Below are positions 55,218 through 64,000 of a DNA stretch of 64,000 bases, piece after piece. This stretch comes from Scilla litardierei (taxonomy: Eukaryota; Streptophyta; Magnoliopsida; Asparagales; Asparagaceae). Each line of letters starts with the position of its first letter. Position 1 is the first letter of the stretch. Made by a program: the position numbers and the translations under genes. The stretch is from NCBI GenBank assembly GCA_030789695.1, contig CM061136.1, positions 130,238,648-130,302,647 on the forward strand, written 5' to 3'. The notes under the pieces are model-generated. The model worked only from the letters and a program-made list of their open reading frames with translations, did no database searches and had not been told where the DNA came from.

Positions 55218-58200
55218 TCATAGCAGAACTTTTGGGTAAACGATGCTTACTGTGTTATTTATGTTGGGCTGAAGAAGGATACATACACGATCAAAAGATG
55301 CGCACATTGAAAGTGCCACATAAAGATGTCCATGACTGAAAACTGGGGTCCGCAAATCAACTCTAACGAACTTTACATATTGTCCTTGGGCTTTATTAAT
55401 CGTCATAGCATATGTCACACGGACAGGAAACTGCCTTCTTGTCATATGAAAAGGTAATTCTGTAGCCGAGGGTGACAAAGATATTCTTGGAATAAACACA
55501 AAACAACCGGCTTTATCCCCATTTAAAATTTGAGCTTCAATGACACGTGATGCACATCTGACAACCATCAATCGAGTGCATTGCAGAGCCCGTCTTTAGG
55601 TGCAATATTTCGTAATAAAATAATAGGACAACCAACCTTAAGCTCAAGTGTAAATTGTGGCAACCCAGGAGGATCCAAAGAGTTTATGTACTCAGTTGGA
55701 TATCTATTTATAATGGTTGGATCGGTTTCTTCATTTTCAGACAAACTGTCTGCAGCTTGATACATAATCTTCTGTCCCGGAAAAATGTTTAATGCAGCAG
55801 CATTTATAAAAGTAACATCATCATTCCGTGCAGAAAGAATTATTCGTTCAATAAGGTATGCCGGAGTCACTGCACCCTCAATATCAAGCTGCGGATAAAT
55901 TCGAAGTATTAACTCATTTAAATCCTTGCACCTGAATATGTTAGAAGGAAGTTCTACTACTTCGGTAGGATTTGTCCCAACCTATTACATATAGATATAA
56001 TTTCAGTTTAAGGAATGGTTAAGATAAAAATAGTTCGTAAAATTGAATTAGGCTTGAAATAAAATACCTCCAAAATAAATTTTGCAAAATTTGTATTCTC
56101 AGTAGATGAGTTATTTAATCGCATATTCTGATCCAATATCAAAACTTGTACAGAGCACCATAATACAGATCGTCTCAATGAGGCGCCAACAATTTCTTCT
56201 CGAACCCCCTTTGGTATGACGGGCAAGATTTGTCGGAAGTCACCACCAAGAACAACAGTAATACCACCAAACGATCTGTTGTTATCACAGATATTTTTTA
56301 GCGGTTGATCCACTGCCTCAACACAGTGCCGATGTTGCATAGGTACCTCATCCCATATTATAAGTTTCGCTTTTCTGAATAATTGTGCTTGCATGGATTG
56401 CTTGCTAAAATTACAAATTGAATTATCGTGCACATCTAACGGGATACGAAATGTGGAATGTGCAGTCCGACCTCCGCTAAGTAGCAATGATGCAATACCG
56501 GAAGACGCGACGGTGATAACTATATTTCCAAGACTACGCAATATTGTTGCTATTGCATTGTACAAAAAAGTCTTTCCAGTTCCAGCACCGCCGCTCAAGA
56601 AGAATGTAGTACCTTTATTTTCAAATACGGATGAATTAATTGCTGAATAAGCATTGCGTTGTGCATCATTGAGGCAATCAATGAATTTTTGTGCATCCAT
56701 TTGTGTCGCTTTATTTATAAGTTCCTGATGTTCATGCAACAATCTATTGCCAACAATTGCATTCCAATCTCCAGCAGGAAGTGGCATTGGTGAAAATTCG
56801 GATAGACACTTACCGTACTCTTCAAGCAATTCATTGATAAGGAATAATCCATAATCTTCAAGTTGGCCTTGAGTTGGGGTAGAAATTGCAAATAAAGTGT
56901 GTAGTTTATGTGGAAGATCATCGCAAATACGCATTGAAAATTCATTCCATAATGCAAGGGGGTCGATCGGCGAACATTCGATAAGAATAATACAAAACAG
57001 TCTTCGTAATTGATATCCTGTTTTCATAATGGAAGCCTCGGAAAGACATTGTCTCCACTCGGAATCATCTTCAAGAAGACCTCTTGCAATACATGTTGCT
57101 TTAAATGTAAGGTACTCGATAGTATTGTATGTACATAAATTTTCCCACGATGTTGGCCCTTTAACAACTGTTAGTAGCAACCGTAGATAAAATCGCTCAC
57201 CAGAATTAGGGGATGCGAAATACATTCTGCCTATTGCATATCCAGATTGTCTTGGAGTCTAGACCTGTGTTGACGAATGCCACACAAACTTTTGAGGAAA
57301 TTCTTGATATGTGAGATCATGTGCAGACTCATGCAAAGCGCAACATGTAAAAAATTCAGTCAAAGTTGTTTTCTTGTTTTCAGCCCTTGACCTTATTACA
57401 TTTACATCTTCATCTGGATCAAAAATAACACGGTGTTGACCTGGTAAATGAAGTATCAATCTTTGAACTGACGGGATCTCCTGATGTAAGGGATGCTCAA
57501 ATATTCGCCAAGCTGCCTCAGGTGGTCCAATATATCTTGCATCAAGGTATTGTTGGATCTCATCTACTGCGCCCAACACCATTGTGGTCCGATCATGACC
57601 TTTATAAATATACTTATGAATGTACTTCACACATCTTACCCCAGCACAAACTTCGACATTAATATGGCAGTTAAAGCTTCTTGAGAGATACATGTTGTAC
57701 GAAACAACATATCGGTTATCAACTTGATGCCCCCTTACAGTATATCGATGTTCATTATTACGACGACGATAAATAGGATATCCATCACGATCCATGGTTG
57801 TTGCATCTGCATAATTGCGAGGGTATTTCTTAGTACATTTACCATTTTCCATGCATGAAGCATTTGGATTTCGAACACCACATGGTCCATGTACCATAAA
57901 TTTTGACACAGTATCGAATAATGCAGGATCTTGAGCAGGATCAGGAAATTCAGCACAAACAATTCTATCCACTTGATCACATGTACGAATCTTATCTGGA
58001 CCACGAAGAAAGAAAAGAGCATACATATATGGAAGACCACGTTTCTGAAATTCAATTGTAAATACATGCGCTACTTTCTTTCCAAATACATTATTAACAT
58101 CAATCTCCTTCATCAAAGCCTTTCTTTTTAACTCAAATACACGTGCAACTAAATCTGCCCGGTCGGTAGCCTTTTGATTGGGTAGTAGAGCTGAAGTAAT

Positions 58201-59321
58201 TTCCGTCCACTTTGGATTTGCAGTCATGGTAAGAAAAATATCCGGGTGCTGGTTATAACGTGTGATAGCCATTGAGTCTTGAAAGATTTCAAACATGTGA
58301 CAGGCACTGCCAGTGAAAAATGAGGGAAGTATCATGCGCTGTCCAATTTGGTCACATTTGACATAGGCATCAATATCTGCAAGACCCTGATATAGCTCTG
58401 AGCGGAGTTTTCTTTGATTAAGTTTGATGAATGTCAAACGATGTTGCTCAGTTGCTGCCCAAGCATCAACTATGAACTCTTGGAATAATTTTCCAGCTCT
58501 CAAAATTGCAGAATACTCGTTCTGTCTTTCAAACAGACGGTAGCTATAAAACTCACACATGGTAAGGCGTCTACTTGAGGATATGTTTTGAACTGGATCC
58601 CACTGCTTCAACTCAGGTTCCCATCCAAGATGACCATCAGGAAATAATAAGACATGGTGTAATGGTAAGTATGCAGGATGAGCCTCATTGATTTGCATTA
58701 ATTGATTATTTCCTCGAAGATGTAAAAATATATCTCACATCCCGGAAGGTCGATAGCCATCTCCAGGTAAAATAACCGCAATCTCATCTACAGTTGGGAG
58801 GTTATAACGGCGACGATCCTTGTTTGAATTGTAATGCAGATATACAGGAAGATCATGACCACCTAAATCTGCTTGAGCTAAAACAGAATAAGCCTGACAA
58901 TATAATTTGATGAATGGATTTATGCCTGATAGACAATTTTGAATAATTTGTAAGACATCCTTGCTCAAATGTGAATTTCTATTACTGCGTAACTCTATAG
59001 CAGAATCCGGATCATAAATGTAAAGTTGACAATAACTGGCTGTTTGATCCGGTTATGGCAGAAGTGATCCTGTTCGATGGCGTAATTCTCCATGAATAGT
59101 AAATATGTCCGGGCCTCTGCCAGCAATCAATCTTTGATCCATTGTCGCACCAAGGCTGGTAAATGCATTAGCTGCATTATACTCCCGAGTATACTTTCAA
59201 AATGATTTTGATGCTTCACTGTCACCATCATATAATTCTCGAAGTGCTGGAGGGGGTTCGTTAAGTTTTGGCAATTTTACTTTTCCTTGTGTTTCAGAGT
59301 GTTTTCTCACTACAAAAGCGT
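55218..59321 (-). pseudogene. Helitron Rep-helicase (rolling-circle transposase), broken
   Basis: The N-terminal part reads KLPKLNEPPPALRELYDG, YNAANAFTSLGATMD and YCQLYIYDPDSAIELR. The Helitron_like_N/Rep region follows (58698-57259) with DIFLTMTANPKWTEI, EFQKRGLPYMYALFF and KYIHKYIYKGHDR. The PIF1-like helicase has Walker [14 protein letters not shown] near 56570-56600, Walker [25 protein letters not shown], then after an 86-bp GT-AG intron (56067-55982) [12 protein letters not shown] and [14 protein letters not shown]. Defects are in-frame stops near 59203, 58737 and 57260, a 1-bp deletion near 55577, and the HUH site reading YMY. The N-terminus is lost to the Gypsy insertion. Confidence 0.93.
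55982..56067 (-). other. Intron of the Helitron Rep-helicase gene
   Basis: On the minus strand the exon ends ...TTTATTTTGGAG, then gtatttt ... tgtaatag, then GTTGGGACAAATCCT. Splicing restores [20 protein letters not shown] in frame. Confidence 0.8.
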
Positions 59322-60462
59322 TGACCGTGGACAACCCGGTCAACGTGGTCAAGGGGCCCGCTTGGGTCCCTCGGGTATGTCGAGTCGGTGTAGACGAGGC
59401 GCGAGTCGGAGTTGCGGATGACGCGGAGCGCGTCGGCTGGGCCGAGTCGGGATCCTCGGTCGCAAGGGGGGCGAGGGGAAGCCTCGACCCGGGTTGAGAC
59501 GCTCGGCCTCGGATGGATGTGCTCGGCCTCGGCGGTCGGACGACGAGGGGTAGCCTCGATCGTCCTGCTGGTTACGCGGCCGGTCGCCGGGCGGAGGGGA
59601 AGCCTCGGCCCGTGGATCTGATGTCCTCCTGCGCAGATGAGAACGCTCGTCAGGGGGGCCGGACCTTGGTTCCGGCCAAATCCCCTCCGATGCCTAAGTC
59701 AGACAGTGATCTGAAAGAGGAGGCCCGGCGGAGACGGTTCGACTCGAGAGGAGATCGGAACGGCGTCTACCGGCGCGAGCGGGGGAGGAAGGAATTTGGA
59801 ATGGGGGAACTAGGTCGTTGATGGAGTACCTTAGGTTTTAGTTACCTTAGATGCGGTCCTCTCTTCTGTCGTCCTCCTAGCCCTTTTATTGTCCTCCCGT
59901 CGTGACTGCCCATGACTCACGTCTCTCGTCCGCCCCCAATCGTGCCCCCTCAATCCGCCCCTTCGTCACTCCTGCGCCCCCCTAGCTCCTCCCCATAACG
60001 GCCATTAAATGGTAACGGGTCTGGGGGAGTGGTTATCGAAGGAGTGGGCGAGTGACCAGCGCGTTATCAGGGCCGGGTCGGATCGACATTCCGGGGTCCT
60101 CTATAGGGCCTTGTCGGGTGGGCCAGATCACGCAGATGGGCTTCTGATCGGCAGTCGAGTTTCTGGGCTCGTGTCTTTCGGGCTTCATCCAAATAGGCGT
60201 AACAATTGCCCCCATTGGTCGGGTCGATCGGCCTCGACCGGTTCGGCTCGGCCGATGTGACTTCCGCCGACTTTGACAGGCTCGTCAGTCGATGCCGAAT
60301 CATTTATTAGTCGTCATCATGAGTTGGTCTGTTCGATACTTTTAAGGCGTGGGCTCCGAAGCGCCGTCGGTCCTCTGATGCTGCCACGTGTAGCTGCCAG
60401 CTTATCCCCACCGCTCGCGGGGCCGTCTTAGGTTGAGGAGCCGAGTGGGTTGTGAGCCGCCA
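59322..60462 (-). repeat. 3' LTR of the Tat-type Gypsy element
   Basis: The LTR is bounded by tgaccgtggac at the left (where Helitron coding ends) and gccgcca at the right, followed by a pyrimidine-rich stretch, tcccgtcgttttcttctttg, that would be the polypurine tract on the minus strand. It contains the aacgctcgtcaggggggccgg ... tccgatgcctaagtca words shared with the relics at 17.65 and 27.26 kb. No second copy is in view, so the ends are inferred. Confidence 0.6.
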
Positions 60463-60514
60463 TCCCGTCGTTTTCTTCTTTGTGCTGATCTCGATTCTGC
60501 CTGAGCTCTGCCTC

Positions 60515-62608
60515 ATGTCGTCTTCCTCTGCCACGGGTTCGGGTCGGCCGGAGCGTGAAGCTGTTCCTGGCCTGGTGGGTGGCCCTCCTTCGGCGATTCG
60601 TCGGCACGGGGGTGAACTTTCAGGGGTGTCCCCAGAGGTCTTGTCGTGGCCTTCGTCGATCTGTGCCACCACCATCGGGAGCATGCGCTCCGCCTACCTG
60701 CTTCCGCCTTACTCGGCTCGTGCTCCTGGGTCCGACGAGCGGATCTGCCTTCCCGGTCCCAACAAGGTTGGAATATACGAGAAGTGCTTCCGCTTCGGGC
60801 TTTGTTTCCCGCTCCACCCCTTCATCGTTGAGTTCCTTCAGGCCCACAACGTGTGCCTGTGTCAATTCTGCCCCAACGCCATCGGGCTCCTCGTCGGGTT
60901 CGTCGTCATCTGCATGCTGAGGGGAGTGGCGCCCTCTCTTCGTCTCTTCGCCCAGTTCTACCGCCTGAGCCACCACCAATCGGGGGCGTGGATTTACATC
61001 AGCGCCCGCCCGAAGATGACCCTGGTGTTGGGGTTGCCGAGCTCCCTGAAATGCTGGAAGGGGGAATACGTGTTTGTCACGTTCCCGTCAAGTGTACCTT
61101 TCCCAGTTCGGTGGGAGGCAGCCGGCGCAGTCTTCCTCGATCTGGGTGAGCCGACTGTCACCGAGCAGCAGACGGCGAAGGACATGCTGGCGATTCTTGC
61201 GAGGGAGCGGTCAGTCGACGTCCTCTTTAGTGACCATAACTTGCGTAAGACGGTGTGGCCCTTGGGTAAGCTCTCCGAGTATTCGCCATTCGAGGTTGCC
61301 TGGGCTCTGCTTGGTCTCTCATTTCTTCTTTGAGTGCAGGTGGATTCCCTCTCGGTCCTTCCCCCGCCAGCACTCACGTGCAGGCCCCAGGTCCGGATCC
61401 GCGTAGGAGGGATCATGTGCTGGAGGTCCGGAAGAAGCAGCGGGCCGTGACCTCGACTGGAGGCTCCAAAAGGAAGTAGGGGCCATCCCCCCCTGTCCCC
61501 TTGTTGGGGTCTTCCAAGAGGGTCCGTGAGGGGGTCGAGGGAGTTGATGTCCCGCCGCCTGCCGATCAGCTCCGACCCGTCCCCGTTGAGGTTGCCTGGC
61601 CATGGGTCGGCCCTTCGCCTCTCCCGGACGGTTCTCTCCCTGATGCCTATGATCAGTATCTAGGCGCGTTCCGCTCCAACCCCGGCGAGTTTCCTTCGTC
61701 AGGGGAGGGTCTTCTTCGTCCACGTTTCCCGGTAGGGGAGAAGGAATCGGTGTTTTCGAGCCGCGGAGCCGCCGCGTGAGTGGCCGAGAATAGTTGCCTC
61801 CCTCCCGATCAGGCTACGCTGGATGGAGTTAGAGGTGACTGCCTGGCCACCTTTGTGATTCAGGCCGGCCAACAGGTAGAGTGTCTCTGCTTGTCCTCCC
61901 TCCAGCTGCTTTCGCCGTATTACCTTTGTTGCCTTGGTGCAGTTGTCCTCGGTGGGTCTCTCGATGAGGCGTCAGTTTGCGGCGCTTCCCAAAGCCAAAT
62001 CCGATGCTGGGCGAGACCTTGAGGCCCATGGCGAGGAGGGAGAGGCAGGTCAGTTAGAGGAAGTGCGGGTCAGGTCCTTGGAGACCCGCGTAACTGAGCT
62101 GTCCTCTGCCTTGGAGGAGGCAGACCGGGAGAGGGCCTTGGCTCTGACCGCAAAGTCAGAGGCCAAGGTGCGGGTCACCGAGCTTTTGAGAGATGCCGAC
62201 ACGTCTGGGGGAGCCGAAAAGATCCCCGTCTCCGTTGTTGCCCCCGAAGCCCTGGAGCTCTCTGATTGTCTGGAAGCGGCGGAGGAGCAGGTGAGGGCTC
62301 TTCTTGCTCAACTCGGCGAGAGATCTCGGGAGATCGAGAAGGAGAGGGCGGAGCACCAACGCCAGATCGAGTCCTTAGAGGCTCGGTTGCATGGGCTTGA
62401 GGCGGTGGACCCATCCCAGATCGCCCAAGACGCCGTGGCTGAGTACGCCACCTCCTTCGTCGAGACCGCCTTGGTGGTGGCGTTCGAGAAGGGCTTCACC
62501 CGGTGTCAATCCGAGATCCAGACGAAGTTCCCGCTCTCGGGAGTCAACTTCGAGGATCTCCGGATGCACTCTGACGGCAGACGGAGTGTGGGGGATGGCC
62601 CAAGCTGA
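60515..62608 (+). pseudogene. Antisense ORF protein of Tat-type Gypsy (putative gypsy-type transposon domain)
   Basis: The ATG at 60515 opens MSSSSATGSGRPEREAVPGL. The conserved domain spans about 60690-61300, with YLLPPYSARAPGSDERICLP, EKCFRFGLCFPLHPFIVEFL, NAIGLLVGFVVICMLRGVAP and SGAWIYISARP. The frame ends at 61333. Further pieces follow in other frames at 61501-61779 and 61934-62608, the latter a coiled coil (VRSLETRVTELSSALEEADR, ERSREIEKERAEHQRQIESL). Introns (ctttgagtgcag before 61340 looks like an acceptor) or frameshifts separate them. The function of this antisense protein is not known. The frame from 60452 starts at GTG and is not preferred. Confidence 0.78.
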
Positions 62609-62757
62609 CCGCCAGCCTGTGGCTCCACGGGTGCCCCTGGAGATGAATGAGGGAGGGGAATGCCCCTCGACCTCTACGTGCGTTTCTCTGTTCGTCTTTT
62701 TGTTTATCTGGAAAGGAAACGAACTTAAATAAATTTATTTCATAGAAAATGATACAT
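62609..62757. other. Spacer between convergent antisense ORF and integrase
   Basis: About 150 bp, AT-richer than both sides, with AATAAA on the plus strand (62728-62733). It may serve as a terminator region for the antisense transcript. Confidence 0.4.
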
Positions 62758-63998
62758 TCATTGAAAGTACTTGCGTAAGTGTTCCGCATTCAAGGCGTGA
62801 GTGAGAATCCTCCCCTCCGTATTGGCTAGACGGTAGGTTGCAGGTCCGAGGACCTCGACGACTTTGTAGGGTCCCTCCCATTTAGCCGCGAGCTTCCCTT
62901 TGCGAGCGGTATCCGGGTTGAAGCCTACTTTCCGGAGGACCAGGTCCCCAAGGTGGTAGCTTCGGCCCCTGACCCGAGCATTGTAGTATCGGGCCACCTT
63001 CTGCTTCTGGCGGATGATGGTGGCCAGGGCTTGTTCCCGCCGTTCGCCGAGGAGCTCCAGACTGAGCTCCAGACCCTGCGAGTTCCTGTCCTCGTCAAAG
63101 CATTTGAGGCGGAGAGATTCCTCACCCAACTCGACCGGTACCACTGCCTCGGCCCCGTAGGCAAGCATGAACGGGGTCTCACCGGTGGCCTCCTTGTGGG
63201 TCGTCCGGTATGACCAGAGTATCCCGGGGAGCTCTTCCGGCCAGCTTCCTTCGGCGTCCTTCACTTTCTTTCGGAGGGGCTCTATGATACATTTGTTGGC
63301 TGCCTCCGCCATTCCGTTGGTCTGGGGGTGCGCTACAGAGGTGAAGAGCAGCTTGATTCCCCATTCCGCGCAGAAGTCTTTGAACCCCGCGGAGTCGAAC
63401 TGTTTCCCGTTGTCTGTGACGATGGACCGGGGCACTCCGAATCTGGAGATGATGGAAGTCCACACGAAGCTTTTCGCTTTCTTTCATGTGATGGTGGCCA
63501 ACGGTTCCGCCTCGATCCATTTGGTAAAGTAGTCCACCGCCACAATTAGATACTTTCGCTGCCCTCGGCCCGGCTTAAACGGTCCGAGGATGTCGAGCCC
63601 CCATTTCGCAAACGAGATGGGGCTCACGATAGGGATGAGCTCCGATGGGGGAGTTGAGGTGTGGTGGGCATACCTCTGACATTCCTGACACTTTTGGACG
63701 TAGTTTGTTGCGTCTTGTACCAGGGTCGGCCAGTAGTATCCCTGCCTCAATATTTTCTGTGCAACCATCTTGCCCCCGTGGTGATTTCCGCAGATCCCTT
63801 AGTGAACCTCCCGTAGGACGTAGTCGGCTTCCTGCGGTCCGATGAATTTCAGGTACGGGAGGACATCAGCCTTCGTCCAGCGCCTCCGATAGAGCGTCCC
63901 CTCATGGATCACGTATCGGAGCGCCTTCCTCTCCAGGGTCCGACGCTCGTCCCAATCCGTCGGCACCATGAGTGAGGTACCGAATGATCGGATCCATC
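62758..63998 (-). pseudogene. Gypsy integrase, C-terminal part of pol, two stops
   Basis: Reading from the window edge: HHGGKMVAQKILRQGYYWPT and CQECQRYAHH belong to the HHCC zinc domain, WGLDILGPF holds the first catalytic Asp, RSIVTDNGKQFD the second Asp, and NGMAEAANKCIIEPLRKK the Glu. LAAKWEGPYKVVEVL is the GPY/F module, and the protein ends ALNAEHLRKYFQ. TAA at 63801-63799 and TGA at 63486-63484 interrupt it; otherwise the catalytic triad is kept. RNase H and reverse transcriptase must lie beyond 64000. Confidence 0.9.
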
Positions 63999-64000
63999 CA

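Larger units (their letters stand above)
48561..59321 (-). mobile_element. Helitron encoding Rep-helicase, 5' end cut by a Gypsy element
   Basis: The 3' end on the minus strand is CTAG (48564-48561), preceded by the palindrome ccgtgcccgcgggcacgg. The first few hundred bases are closely related to the 3' end of the neighbour Helitron. The element carries a PTI1-like kinase fragment and, at the 5' side, a Rep-helicase gene. The coding stops at about 59321, where a Gypsy LTR begins. The true 5' TC end must lie beyond that insertion. Confidence 0.82.
59322..64000 (-). mobile_element. Tat-type Ty3/Gypsy retrotransposon, 3' part
   Basis: The 3' LTR, an antisense extra ORF and the integrase end lie in this order from the left. 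The element is far more GC-rich than its surroundings and runs off the window. The antisense ORF between integrase and 3' LTR, with the 'putative gypsy type transposon' domain, is a known trait of the Tat lineage. It is inserted in the Helitron transposase gene. The expected target duplication is agcgt (59317-59321) with its partner beyond 64000. Confidence 0.88.

Noticed and set aside
60452..60514. Signal-peptide-like N-terminus (SRHPVVFFFVLISILPELCL) of the antisense ORF
   Set aside because: It begins at GTG and overlaps the polypurine-tract complement and LTR edge; the ATG at 60515 is the more likely start.
61319..61723. Minus-strand 134-aa ORF under the Gypsy antisense gene
   Set aside because: It is a GC-rich shadow frame with no motif; the plus-strand frame continues the known antisense protein.
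1..64000. A new defence, secretion or biosynthetic gene system
   Set aside because: Apart from DWF5 every recognised coding segment belongs to transposable elements or to gene fragments they carry.

Overview
The window is flowering-plant nuclear DNA. It holds the 3' half of one host gene, and almost everything else is transposable elements. The plant assignment rests on seven GT-AG-spliced exons of a plant sterol delta-7 reductase (DWF5, 7-dehydrocholesterol reductase), on Copia and Gypsy LTR elements primed from initiator-Met-like tRNA sites, on Helitrons with the CTAG/hairpin end typical of plants, on tRNA-derived SINE-like units and on MITEs. I cannot name the species or decide monocot versus dicot from the sequence alone. 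There is no bacterial or organellar gene, no CRISPR array and no rRNA.

1-15.65 kb: DWF5 on the + strand. The exons visible are 488-614, 13200-13300, 13507-13632, 13726-13790, 13981-14062, 14173-14255 and 15143-15209. They join in frame into 216 residues plus a stop. The upstream exons lie outside the window. The 12,585-bp intron between the first two visible exons contains a SINE-like relic, a decayed Helitron end, a complete 296-bp mini-Helitron, a MITE split by a gag-only LTR element (4126-6694, perfect 5-bp target duplication), and a 4.7-kb gag-only Copia element (7848-12558).

15.65-29.1 kb: a run of damaged LTR elements. These are a short deletion derivative (15648-17386), a Gypsy-type LTR relic with a GC-rich tandem array (about 17.6-19.15 kb), a truncated gag-only Copia (19425-26631) that itself carries an inserted LTR-like unit, a second LTR relic (about 27.05-27.83 kb) and a SINE on the minus strand near 28.2 kb.

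29.1-37.2 kb: a complete but dead Copia on the + strand (29115-35838, 174-bp LTRs, TSD atctt). About 2 kb of unrelated DNA, including a MITE, sits in its leader. A 509-bp tandem duplication follows it.

37.2-64 kb: a Copia on the minus strand (3' LTR 37235-37763, gag near 40.3-41.15 kb) is cut at 42285 by two Helitrons lying head-to-tail. The first (42286-48556) carries intron-containing exons of an hnRNP Q/LIF2-like RNA-binding protein. The second starts at 48561, carries a PTI1-like kinase fragment, and still encodes a recognisable but broken Rep-helicase (55218 to about 59321, minus strand). The Rep-helicase is truncated at its N-terminus by a GC-rich Tat-type Gypsy element on the minus strand (3' LTR about 59322-60462). 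That element has the antisense extra ORF (60515-62608) facing the integrase (62758 to the window end), and it runs off the window.

I found no convincing undescribed biological system. The most unusual structure is the tandem Helitron pair with its two captured host-gene fragments. The abundance of LTR elements that kept gag but lost pol also stands out.
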